Of a stretch of DNA of 64,000 bases, positions 54,000 to 64,000 are shown piece after piece. The first letter of the stretch is position 1; each line of letters opens with the position of its first letter. Source of the DNA: Hoplostethus atlanticus (Eukaryota; Chordata; Actinopteri; Trachichthyiformes; Trachichthyidae); the NCBI GenBank assembly GCA_034670405.1, contig JAXDDX010000180.1, positions 353,501-417,500 on the forward strand, read 5' to 3'. Position numbers and translations under genes: made by a program. The notes under the pieces are model-generated. The model was not told where the DNA came from, did not search any database, and worked only from the letters and a program-made list of their open reading frames with translations.

Positions 54000-54560
54000 C
54001 TTGTTTCACTGAAAGAGAGATTCTGTGACTCATTACGAGGTGAATCGACTTGTTCAGACGAGTGTTTTTGAGGTGAGCCAAGCTGTCAGGCGCTGCGAGA
54101 GCGCTGCAGCGAGGCAGTTCCCCCGATCAGCCGGGGCGTATTGAGTTTCAGCCAGCAGGCCTCTTTAATGACCCCTTCCCTCTCCGACAGCCAACAACAA
54201 CAGAGGGCCTGTGATCTGAAGCTGCCTTCCTTTCACGTTCCCCGACCAAACCGAATCCTCGCCGGCCTGAAAGAGCCTCCAATCTGTCGGACATCTGCAG
54301 GGAGGCTTTACCTTGTCATTAGAGACAGACCACTCGCTCTGCCCTGCCATGGCGAACTCTGCAACACAACTTTCCCTCGGCCGGGCTCTCGGGGGACCCG
54401 GGGCAGGGCCGGGACCTCGTATTGGGCCCCCCCCCCCCAGGGAGAAGCTCCCACCCCATCGTTACCTCGAGGGGCGTATCAGGGTGGGTTTGAGGGGGTG
54501 GGGGGTCTCCAGGGAGCCATCGGCCTCCTTTTGTTTCTGAGAAGAAGAAAGACAGAGCCG
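54000..54560. other. Repeat-free GC-rich block, possible regulatory element
   Basis: Unusually free of tandem repeats. Contains homeodomain-like TAATGA/TCATTA sites (CTTTAATGACC at about 54164, TTGTCATTAGA at about 54314) and an ordinary 155-codon open frame without protein homology. A conserved noncoding element is possible but unproven. Confidence 0.3.
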
Positions 54561-57500
54561 TGGTGGAGCGGTGAAGAGGATGGTTGGACTGGTTTAACTG
54601 GTAACTGAGCTAAAGAGGAAGGCTGGCTGTCAGTCGACCATTCAACTCAACACTCACCATTTAACCCAACACTCTGCTAGTTCCTCAAGAAGAACCAGCC
54701 AGTGGGTTGACATCATTTCTTTCTTTTCTCAGAACGTTGCTTGAAGCCGATCAATCCATTTGTTTCCAATGCAGCTCAGTTTTTTTCAAGCTTGCACCAA
54801 GTGAGATTGAAACAAGAGACAGAGTATTATCCACTTTAAAACACTAATCCTTAAAGTTGTCATTTGAGGTTTACACGTTGTACCAGATCTGAAGGTTTCC
54901 ATCGTTTTCATGGTTCTCCAATAAGTTTCTCCAGAGCCGAAACTCATTTTGTTCCAAAATAAAATCGATTTGAGCGACCATTTGAAATGAAACCTACTCT
55001 TAATAAAAATGATTGGTAGGACAAAATTATTACATTATAATTGTTTTCAAAGTATATTGAGTAACATAAAGTCTCATAACTAGGACACATTTATAGATTG
55101 GGTCCTCTAGATATTATATATTATATAAATATATTGAATGATGAACTGCAGGTAATGATATTTTTAGAAAATGGATATAACAGCATTTTGGAATGGGACT
55201 CTTCTGTTTGGGCTTCACTTGGAAAATAAGTCTCACAAGCTTTGCAGATGCTTTCATTGGAAAGTATTGTAAATAAACTGAATTTAAACATGAAAGATTT
55301 GATTTTTTGACTCTTTGTGTCTCAGATCTGATAAGTAAACGGTGACCTGCTGTGAGTCTGATTTCAGTGACCTTCATGTGTTTACGTGAATCGAAGTGGT
55401 TAGAAAGAACACAATCACAAGGTCACAGGTTCACGTCCCATCTACCTGGTCAAAGTGTGAATCTGTACCTGCTCAACCACTCTAAGTCTGAACAAGACTA
55501 GTAATGCTAGTTAGTGCTGGACCCTGGACTGGTACTTTGAAGATGACTAGTAGTGTCAATTTATTGGTCCATTTATTTTGTATTTGATGACTCTCTTGTT
55601 GAAATGGGCAAAACTGAACTTTATAAAGATCCTCCTGCTATAAAGACAAAACTGCTTCACCAGCACAATGTTGTTGGAACTGAGAGTTTCACTATAAAAA
55701 CATCATCATATATTTATTGATGTTTCATGAAAATCTGAAATATTGTCCTCATGAACATTTTCTGTGTCTAATTAGTGTCTCTGTCCTCACAACGTCTAAT
55801 GGACTTAAACACTCCTGGTCTCTACTGATCTCAGAGCTCCACTCATTTATTTAGTCCTTTAGAAGCTGCTGGCCTCGAACACCTGACGATCTAAATGAAC
55901 AAAAAGTAAAGAACCTTTCCTCAAGACTGATGGACTCAAGGAGAGAGACTCAGTGAGTTAGTGAGTTAGTGACTCGGTGAATCAGGGACATTCACTCCTA
56001 TAGGCCCTCCAGGGTCCAGCAATAATTAAATGCTGTAAAAATGACATAGAGCGGATGAAAACCATTCAAACCCTGTTGTACAGTTAAAGAAATCCATGGG
56101 TGTCAACCAGGCTGGAACATGACCAGCAGCTACCAGCCTGCTGGTAAGTGTTAGTCAGTGTCTGGTAAGTTAGTCTTCTCTCCAGGTAACCAACCACCAA
56201 TTGGAGTCCTGCTCTATCCTAAACATCTAGTTGGCTGGTAAAATAGTGAAAGTGTCTGGTGGATTTTGGGATGAACCATGTGGAAAACAAGATGCTTCCT
56301 GCCCTGGTGTCCATCTAAAGATGAAGCTTAGTTCCTGACTGTTTGGAGACACGAGGTTTCATCATGACAGGAGTGTATTGTAAAATAAACTGCAGCGACA
56401 TAGATGTGCATGTATCAGCTTTGTTTGCTGTTAGTCCACAGTATGGATTAAATGATGAAATGAAGAAAATAATGTTTATTTTCCCATTGACGTCTGTGTC
56501 ATTTCTGAATGGAGTTCAACAGAAAGACACTCAACACATAAATGACAATGGAAACCTGCAATTCAAGTTAGAAACAGAAAGACACCAAAATTGCAGTTTC
56601 AATGTGTTAAACGACAACAGCACTTCATACAGGCTAAGGACTTTGTTCCCCCGAAACCTCTACAGCCAAACTTTGTAATTCCGTTTTTAACAGTTTCACT
56701 TTGATCACTTTTTTCATCTTATTCACAACAACAACAACAACAACAACATCACCAAGTCACCAGAAGTCCATTCATTTCCTGGACCGGGGAACTCGGCCGT
56801 TGTGTCGGCGCACAACAGGTTTGTTGCCACGGCTGAACTTTTCATGGTCACTGGCCACCAAGTAGCCAATCAGAATTCTGCGCTTCCTTATTTCCTACTG
56901 ATATGATTTAGTTTTGTGATCAATAGTTCTACCTGTCAAACCGTCTCAAAAACAATGCTTGGAGAACGATTGATCCATCATTGGTCGATGGGAAGATCTG
57001 AAGTCATTTTGGTTTGTTTCTGTTTATTTTTGATTAATGCTACCTAATTAGCCCCAACTAGCTAGTGTATGTTAACTCATCAGAATGATCATGTTATGAA
57101 ACATTACCAAAGCAGTGAAAACGTCTTGAACAGGCACAACAATTGGTTAGAATAGAGCAACCTATCAACTATGTCAAAGCTGTCAGGCCAGATAACTAGA
57201 AGGTGGAGGATAGTTGAGTTTCTAGAGAGTCAGCCAGTCAGCCAATCAGGGCTTAGTCAAACCAATCACATGTGAATTAGAGTGAATGGAAAGGACACTT
57301 GGGTCAGCTCCTCATGAGTTATTGATTTCAATAGGAAAGGCCATCCCAGCCACTCTAATTCTGTGATTGTGTTTAGTGGTAGTCTAATCCAGAGTCCTAC
57401 GTGGAGAGAGTCTGGCCAGGTTGCACTACGTCTCAGTGTTGCTGCCCCTAGAAGTAAGAAGTGTTGGCTGTATCGTGACTTGGCAGGACTGTGGGGCCAA

Positions 57501-59336
57501 CGTGACAGTAATGGCCGAACTTGGTCTCTCAGTGGCTCTGGTCTTATAAGTATGTGGGTTAGCATTTAGTTAAATTATTTACACTGTGTTGTTCAGAGCC
57601 TTCCCAGAACATGATGTCACCACTGATGTCATGATCTCACTCATTAAAAGTGTTGAGCTCATCAGGATCAGCAGCGCTGTTCCTGCTGCACCTTCATGAT
57701 GTCAAAGTGCTCATGGTTGTAGATGAGCAGTAAAACCTGGAGACCTCCACATAGACACAGATGTTCCAATGCACAAGGACCACCCTGTACCCATAGTGGA
57801 CCTATAATCATGATTATGGTACAGTATCAGTACTACAGTACCCATACTGGACCTGCTATGGTTCAGTATCAGTACATGTTCATGGAGCAGAGCAGCAGAA
57901 ACCATTGTGTAACCCTTTGCAGCATCCTTTGAAAGTGGACCAGAACCAAATACCAGCACGGGTTTAGCATAGCTGTGCCAAACTAAACTGTGCACAAAAT
58001 ATGATGGAAAAACACACAGCACTGCCAATACGAGTATAGAATAGAAAACGCATGACATGGCAATGACACAAGACAGAACTATGAGCCTTCATAAGGCAGT
58101 AAACTGTTCTGTAGTTTGTATAGAGTGTGTAGAGCAGTTTGGTGATACAGCTGACCAGTGTGTCACAGTTCACAGCGCTAGCAACCACATCAATGTCTTA
58201 CAATCTGATTTGAGCGAGCTGATTGATAGCTGTGGTGCAAATGGTGCTGCAATGACCGGCAGGACATGGAGCAGCACTAGTATGTGATTGGCTGCTGATG
58301 GGTGATGCCAGACAAGAAGTTCAGTTGCTCCCGAGTTCTCTGCAGCGACAAGTGAGGAAACAAGAAGACTGTTCGATGTAATCCTCTTTCTGGAGTTGCT
58401 GTCTGGTGTGAAAGCAGGGACAGCAGAAGCAGCAATGGGAAATTTTCCTTTTATCTACAAATTCAGGTCCTTTCAACACTCAAATCCCATTCCTCCCTAA
58501 TGGAGATTAACCCCACCACCAATATCAAGTCCTGTTTTTGGCATTGTCCTGATTCATTTCCTGTGAAGCAGAGGTGAGGTTCCCACTTGGCAGTTCCCTC
58601 TGTTGTTCCGTGGCAGCTTTTACATCTGAAAGTTGGAGGATTTCAGTCTCGGGCAACTAAACAAGGCCTTTACATAGACCCTTTGTTCTTCTGGGCTCCA
58701 CTCTCACGCAGTATGTCTAATCACTTCTAATATAATCTGTTACTGTTTGTGTCTTGTAACATAAACTTTAGAACTTAATTACTTTATAGTAATAACTTCC
58801 CCAACACTGATCACCCACTAAAATCACTGCAATTATTACAAAAGTTCAGTGGCAGTCATAGCTTGGTGGCAGCCATTTTGGATCCTTCCCAGTAAACATT
58901 CAGTGCAATTCCAGTGGGTACCCAAGACCAACACTTCATGTTGTTCTGTGGCAGTTTCATACCAACCCCATAACAGTACCCTACCATATTGGTTGTTTAT
59001 AATGTTGACGGTAAAATGTCGTGTAATGCCCATTGTTATTCATATTGGTTTAGTTCTAGGTGTAAGTCCCCTTCCCTTTTGAAAGTACTATTCCCTGTCC
59101 ACATTACCTTACAATGTTGCCCATGCACCTTCACGTGGGCAGAGCAGAGCTTTTTAACACCCCTACTGTCTCATCGAGCCACTGGCAAGTTAATCAGAGG
59201 GGCACAAACTCCCAGCAACCCCTGTGCATGGGTTCAGCCAACCAGTTAAGTCTTACACAGGGGAGGCCAAGATGTGCTTAAGGCAGTACTGCCCATCTAC
59301 ATGCCCTAAAATGTCACCTGTGTATCTTTTAAGGCT
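54561..59336. other. Intergenic, no gene seen
   Basis: Mostly AT-rich unique sequence with a short (ACA)n at about 56725-56748. Only small open frames without recognisable domains. Confidence 0.5.
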
Positions 59337-59342
59337 TTTATT
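59337..59342 (-). terminator. gmnc polyadenylation signal
   Basis: AATAAA on the - strand (TTTATT on +), about 220 bases after the gmnc stop. Confidence 0.55.
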
Positions 59343-59389
59343 TTTTTAATCTAGTCTCCCATGTAACCAGGACCGCCTGGTCAGAGGGG

Positions 59390-59580
59390 CCAGAGCTCAC
59401 CAAACAAGAATCTTGTTTAAGGAGGGCCAACACCTTGTTTAGGGCCTTTGTTAGAGACCTAACCTAGGGTCCTTGTTAGGGAAGACAAAAACCTGGCCTG
59501 GGGCTCTTGTTGGGGAAGACCAACACCTATGCTAGGGTCCTTGTTTGAGGAGAGCCAACACTAGGATCCTTGTTTGGGGA
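59390..59580 (-). repeat. Degenerate tandem repeat overlapping the gmnc stop
   Basis: Four or five decayed units of about 40 bases (core AGGGTCCTTGTTTGAGGAGA, GCCAACACC on +). The most 5' unit on the - strand includes the last gmnc codons (CCCAAACAAGGATCC). Confidence 0.6.
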
Positions 59581-60761
59581 CCCAGGTGAAGTTCCATCGG
59601 CCCTGTGTGTCCTTTCTGACGAAGGCTTGTCCCTGGGGGAAGCTGTGTGTCTTGACACTACTGGAGGGGCTGAGGGACATACTGAACACCACATCTGTCC
59701 GACAGCGAGGGGTCTGGGGGGTGGCAGGAGGCCTGTTGACAGTAGCACCCCCTGGTGGGCTAGTGGGGCTGTGGCCGTGGTTGATTGGGGTGCAATGCTC
59801 CATGGAACTCCAATGCTGAGATGTTAATGGACTCAAAGACAAGATGGGACAGCAGGGCACTCTTTCTGGTGACTGGGTGAACTGGGTCATCTCCTGTGCT
59901 TGTGTCTGGCTGCCCCTCTGTTGCAGTGGAGATGGATAAGCCAAATGCTCTGCTGAGTTCCCCTCCTGAAGTTGGGCTCGACTTGAAGCTGTGATGGAAC
60001 AGGGTTGTGTTGTTTCTGGTGACTCTGTGAAGGATATTACCTCCATTGACTGTTTCTTGCTAACCCTCTGTGATAGCGAAGATTGAAAGGCAGGTGTTTT
60101 GGTTGTAATTATTGATCACAGGTGCATTAACTTCATACCGACCGGTCAATTTAGTGGCAGTGAAGTTAGAGCATTGGTCTAGAGAACTTCTGCAGTTCTG
60201 AACTGAATTATTGAAGGCAGGATCACTGCAATTATTGATATTTGCTTCTTGGCATTCAGTGACACCAACAGTAGCACTGTAGCCACATGTAGTTTGATGT
60301 CTTGAGGTTTGGCAGTAGCTCTTACAGTTGTGGATGGCAGGAGGGGTTGAGGTAGAGATTGAAGGGCTGAAAGAGGAGTTGAGAGTGTATTCAGCGGAGG
60401 AGAGGGCAGGCGGATGGTTTGGGGAGGTGACTGCAGCATCGTAGGAAGAGCTGAGACTATATTCAGGTGAGGAAGAAGAGGCGGAAGTGTAGTCAGTGAA
60501 GGAGGAAGACTCAGGGGAAGTATCGATCGTGTCTCGGTCCTTCAGTCCCAGAGTTCGTAGAACCCAGAGGTCCAGGTTCGGTTCTGAGGCTGCAGACGTC
60601 TCCGACTCAGAGCAGAACTCAGCGGTGAGGTTCCTGCAGACTCGCTTGCTGACCCGCTGGGAGCCCGGAAGGAGACAACTGGAACCGAGGTTCTGGAAAG
60701 CTCCATCATCAGTCTGCATCAGGCTTCTCTTTAGCTTCCTCTTGCCATCAGCAGTTAGTTT
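59561..60761 (-). CDS. gmnc: gmnc last exon (with frameshift)
   Basis: Starts after the acceptor CCCTCATAG with KLTADGKRKLKRSL and continues open to about 60101. The frame then meets TAG at 60060-60062. The +1 frame is open from about 60120 to the true stop TAG at 59561, and encodes the conserved C-terminal domain (HSFPQGQAFVRKD, FTWVPKQGS). The switch point lies near a TTTT run (AAAA on the coding strand) at 60097-60100. Confidence 0.9.
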
Positions 60762-63700
60762 CTATGAGGGTGGAAACAGAGTGAGAATGAGAGAGTTGTT
60801 GTCAGAACAGCCTCTCTTAATGTATGTTCACACTATTCCACTTTTTTCAAACTGCCACCGTCTTTCTGATGACTTCCTGCTGATGAAGAAAGTAGCAGTA
60901 GAAAAGTTGATAGTAGTTAATCTGTTAAATTAAATTAATCTGTTGTTGGAGTTTCTCAAAGTGTTTGAGAGGTACTGTTTGCTGATAATGGCAGCTACTG
61001 CAGATTATGGAGTCATTATGGAAACAAACTTGCTTTTCGTTACCAGTACAAAATGCAGTTGAGTTTTTCTACCAAAAAAGCAGAACAATGTGAACATGCC
61101 CTTATTTCGTATTTGTGCAAAATTAGCTGGATTTACACAGACACAAAAAAGTAAGTCTTCCTGGGATGTAATATTTTTGTTTTGTTCCTTTTATTTTACA
61201 GCACTTTGTAGTTTTGTTAAGAAGAGTGCCTTATAAATGTATTTGTCATTTCTGTACCTTTGCCTTTTCCTCCAGGTTCTTCACAAAGGACGAGTTGAGG
61301 AACCCTCTGAGTTTGTTGTTTTCCTCCTGCAGCCTGGCCAGCTCTTCCTCTCTCTGCAGCAGAGTGTCTTGAAGCTGGAGAAATTACGAAAGGTAAAAAA
61401 ACAGGACAATGTCAAGTCAAATGTACGGTGAACAAGCACATCAACAATTTACCTGTATGCACGTCTAGAGGTACGGGAATGTGGGACTGGACCATGATAT
61501 GGAGGTATGGGTGTGTAGGACTAGACCATAATCTGGAGGTATGGGGGTGTAGGACTAGACCATGGTCTGGAGGTATGGGGATGTAGGACTAGACCATGAT
61601 CTGGAGGTATGAGGGTGTAGGACTAGACCATGATCTGGAGGTATGGGTGTGTAGGACTAGACCTCGGTCTGGAGGTATGGGGGTGTAGGGCTGGACCTCG
61701 GTCTGGAGGTATGGGGGTGTAGGACTAGACCATGACCTGGAGGTATGGGGGTGTAGGGTTGGCCCCGGTCTGGAGGTATGGGGGTGTAGGGCTAGACCAT
61801 GACCTGGAGGTATGGGGGTGTAGGGCTGGACCATGGCCTGGAGGTATGGGGGGTGTAGGACTGGACCATGGCCTGGAGGTATGGGGGTGTAGGGCTGGAC
61901 CATGGCCTGGAGGTATGGGGGTGTAGGACTGGACCATGGCCTGGAGGTATGGGGGTGTAGGGCTGGACCATGGCCTGGAGGTATGGGGGTGTAGGGCTGG
62001 ACCATGGCCTGGAGGTATGGGGGTGTAGGACTAGACCATGACCTGGAGGTATGGGGGTGTAGGACTAGACCATGACCTGGAGGTATGGGGGTGTAGGGCT
62101 GGACCACAGTCTGGAGGTATGGGGGTGTAGGACTAGACCATGACCTGGAGGTATGGGGGTGTAGGACTGGACCATGGCCTGGAGGTATGGGGGTGTAGGG
62201 CTGGACCATGGCCTGGAGGTATGGGGGTGTAGGGCTGGACCATGGCCTGGAGGTATGGGGGTGTAGGACTAGACCATGACCTGGAGGTATGGGGGTGTAG
62301 GACTAGACCATGACCTGGAGGTATGGGGGTGTAGGGCTGGACCACAGTCTGGAGGTATGGGGGTGTAGGACTAGACCATGACCTGGAGGTATGGGGGTGT
62401 AGGACTAGACCATGGTCTGGAGGTATGGGGGTGTAGGACTAGACCATGACCTGGAGGTATGGGGGTGTAGGACTAGACCATGGTCTGGAGGTATGGGGGT
62501 GTAGGGCCGGACCAGGACTTATATGCTAGCACCAGGGTTTCCAATGTTCCTACTTTTTGTATGAACCAAACTGAACATGAATTGACCCCCATCTCACTGA
62601 AATAACATGATCCTGGTTACCTTTACTAGCACAGTTACAGTCATAATGTAACTAAGTAATGTAACTATACAACACAACAGGTAAACTGACGTGACGGTGG
62701 TCCCACCTGTTTGTTCCTCTGGAGCTGAGGGGAGAGCTGGTCGGTCCACACTGGAGCAGGAAGACGGGTGTAGTTAAAACCACACTGGGCCTCTGAGAGA
62801 CAGACAGGCAGACCGATAGGTAGATAGACAGGCACAGAGTTGGGAATGATACTTGATGTAATCCCCAACAGATTACTTGGAGTAATCAGTAATGCTTCTT
62901 TAATCTTACTGATAATAAGAAGTACGGTGTTTCCTGCCTCTTAGCACCACATGACCGTAATATACCTGGTAACCAATACCAATACCAATACCGATCACTT
63001 TCCGGCCACTTTTGAAATAAGTTACAAGTAATGAGTAACATATTACTTTTTTTGACTGATTATCCGATAGTTGACAGTCTCAAGTGAACAGTACTGGGTG
63101 GTGACTATAGCTGTAATCCTCCAGTTACAGTTGCTTTTTCAGGGGTTACAGTTCCATTTCGAGTGACTTGATGAATTGAACGAGTCATGTAGGAGATTAA
63201 AATATGAATCTTAATATAGAGCGGTCCAGACAGGAAGCAGCTAGCGGTAGTCATGTGGAACCCGCCGCAGCGTTTCATTACCCAGAAAACCGGCTGACTG
63301 ATGAGTCCTGCTGCTTTCATATTGAACAGACTCAGCAAAGTAAAACCGTCCAGTCACAGTTTAGATCACAATCCTCTTCAGGCTTTAGTTTGAAAACTTT
63401 CTAACACTGACCATTTGTTTTTTATTATTACTTTCAGAAGTCCCTAATGTTATTACATCTGTATTATTATTTAATATTGTTTTCAAAAGTTCCCAATGTT
63501 GTTAAATGTTCAAATGTTCATGTATATTGTAGTATATTAATTTATTATATTCATTTATTATTATTATTATTATTATTATTGTAGTTATTACTTTTGCTGA
63601 TCACTATCTAAACATTTTAAATGTGTTCTTTTATTGTTGTAATTATTAAGATGTACATTTATCATTGAATTATTATTATTTTCAAATGTTCTTAAATATG

Positions 63701-63924
63701 TAATTGATTATTTAGTACTCACCCCACAAAGACGACGGCTCCTGCTGCTGGCACGAGTTCATGTCTTCACCGAGGTCACCAAGGTCACCAGGGTCACCGA
63801 GGTCACCGAGGTCACTAGGGTCACCAAGTTCACCGAAATCACAGGGGTCACGGGCCCAAAAGGAGGACAGGGTTTCCATGGAAACTTCAACAGCGGGAGG
63901 GCCGATGGAAGAGTTGTAGAGAGA
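59561..63924 (-). CDS. gmnc: gmnc (GEMC1), geminin coiled-coil domain protein, 5' end outside the confident model
   Basis: Nuclear coiled-coil protein that partners Geminin/Multicilin and works with E2F4/5 to start multiciliated-cell differentiation (family knowledge). Exons on the - strand: 63723-63924, 62707-62792, 61258-61374 and 59561-60761, phases consistent (1, 0, 0). Diagnostic blocks shared with human GMNC: SLWEAQ-type join, LQRNKQ|LQDTLLQREEELARL, QEENNKLRGFLNS, VKNLEEKAK, LWVLRTLGLKDRDTID, and the C-terminal THSFPQGQAFVRKD and WNFTWVPKQ. The central Ser/Tyr-rich region (SSSSPEYSLSSSYD and onward) is longer than in human. The last exon needs a one-base shift near 60097-60100. The first exon(s) and start codon are upstream or unresolved. 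Confidence 0.92.
61258..61374 (-). CDS. gmnc: gmnc coiled-coil exon
   Basis: Exactly 39 codons, phase 0 at both ends: LQDTLLQREEELARLQEENN, then KLRGFLNSSFVKNLEEKAK. This is the geminin-type coiled coil. Acceptor TTTCTCCAG, donor GTACAG (both - strand). Confidence 0.96.
61490..62512. repeat. 34-bp minisatellite in a gmnc intron
   Basis: About 30 units of CTGGAGGTATGGGGGTGTAG plus GACTAGACCATGAC, G-rich on +. It makes a 206-codon open frame on - (PIPPGHGP-like repeats), an artefact. Confidence 0.95.
62707..62792 (-). CDS. gmnc: gmnc exon before the coiled coil
   Basis: 86 bases: completes a Glu codon, then AQCGFNYTRLPAPVWTDQLS and PQLQRNKQ, continuing the heptads into the next exon. Acceptor GTCTCTCAG, donor GTGGGA. 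It corresponds to human EEAQLSSQLYRNKQ with a fish-specific insertion. Confidence 0.92.
62793..63722 (-). other. gmnc first visible intron
   Basis: Unique-looking AT-rich DNA with an (ATT)n tract at about 63556-63580. No other gene seen. Confidence 0.7.
63723..63924 (-). CDS. gmnc: gmnc N-terminal exon
   Basis: Reads SLYNSSIGPPAVEVSMETLS, SFWARD, a run of LGD/PGD repeats, then EDMNSCQQQEPSSLW, ending in phase 1 at GTGAGT. VSMETLSSFWA matches human VSTETWVSFWA. The 5' boundary is uncertain: CATCAG|TCTCTC is a plausible acceptor, but the frame stays open leftwards as Pro/His codons to the window edge. Confidence 0.82.
63766..63838 (-). repeat. In-frame 9-bp coding repeat in gmnc
   Basis: About eight units of GGTGACCTC/GGTGACCCT on the - strand encode GDL/GDP repeats. 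Because the unit is a multiple of three, length changes keep the frame. Confidence 0.88.
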
Positions 63925-63934
63925 CTGATGAGGA

Positions 63935-64000
63935 TGATGAGGAGGAGGTGGAGGAGGAGGAGGATGAAGAGGAGGAGGTGGAGGAGGAGGAAGAGGAGGA
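63935..64000. repeat. (AGG)n / (CCT)n tract at the window edge
   Basis: Purine-rich on +, pyrimidine-rich on the gmnc strand. Either an acceptor pyrimidine tract or a Pro/His coding run. Confidence 0.85.

Noticed and set aside
54141-54608. 155-codon + strand open frame in a GC-rich block
   Set aside because: No recognisable domain, no supporting splice or promoter signals; low-complexity Gly/Pro/Arg composition.
61589-62209. 206-codon Pro/His/Ser open frame on the - strand, same strand as gmnc
   Set aside because: It is the 34-bp minisatellite within a gmnc intron; flanking exons splice past it in phase.

Overview
The window looks like a piece of a teleost fish chromosome. The evidence is vertebrate split genes with GT-AG introns, a very high density of CA/GT, CTA and longer tandem repeats, and typical fish transposable-element debris (an L2-type LINE, tRNA-derived SINEs, small inverted-repeat elements). 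I cannot name the species.

Three vertebrate genes are visible, identified by exon homology and consistent intron phase. (1) 848-2585, + strand: the last two coding exons of fgf12, a fibroblast growth factor homologous factor; the rest lies left of the window. (2) 14315-40407, + strand: a complete il1rap (interleukin-1 receptor accessory protein) with a signal-peptide exon, three Ig domains, one transmembrane segment and a cytoplasmic TIR domain. Its start codon is split AT|G across the first intron. Exon 11 can join either of two phase-matched terminal exons (35661-36115 or 39332-40407), giving predicted proteins of 612 and 819 residues. The second resembles the brain isoform (AcPb) of mammals. 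(3) 59561 to at least 63924, - strand: gmnc (GEMC1, a geminin-family regulator of multiciliated cells), with four visible coding exons and an apparent one-base frameshift in the last. il1rap and gmnc are convergent, as in mammals. fgf12 lies directly upstream of il1rap, which differs from the human order as I know it.

Around the genes lie: a tRNA-Pro(TGG) gene at 11822-11893; a long inverted repeat at 3617-4093 whose spacer is a piece of 28S rRNA; small transposons with terminal inverted repeats (7597-7943, 9023-9789, 40423-40788, 45018-45964); a four-copy interspersed repeat rich in TAGCTAGCTAAC-like motifs; an inverted pair of a minisatellite-bearing element (30343-30812 and 43917-44742); and a 5'-truncated L2 LINE in an il1rap intron.

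The il1rap introns are dominated by large minisatellites with strong purine/pyrimidine strand asymmetry (29-, 37- and 20-bp units). They create long open frames that are not genes. The region from 40.8 to 59.3 kb, between il1rap and gmnc, holds repeats and no gene I can support.
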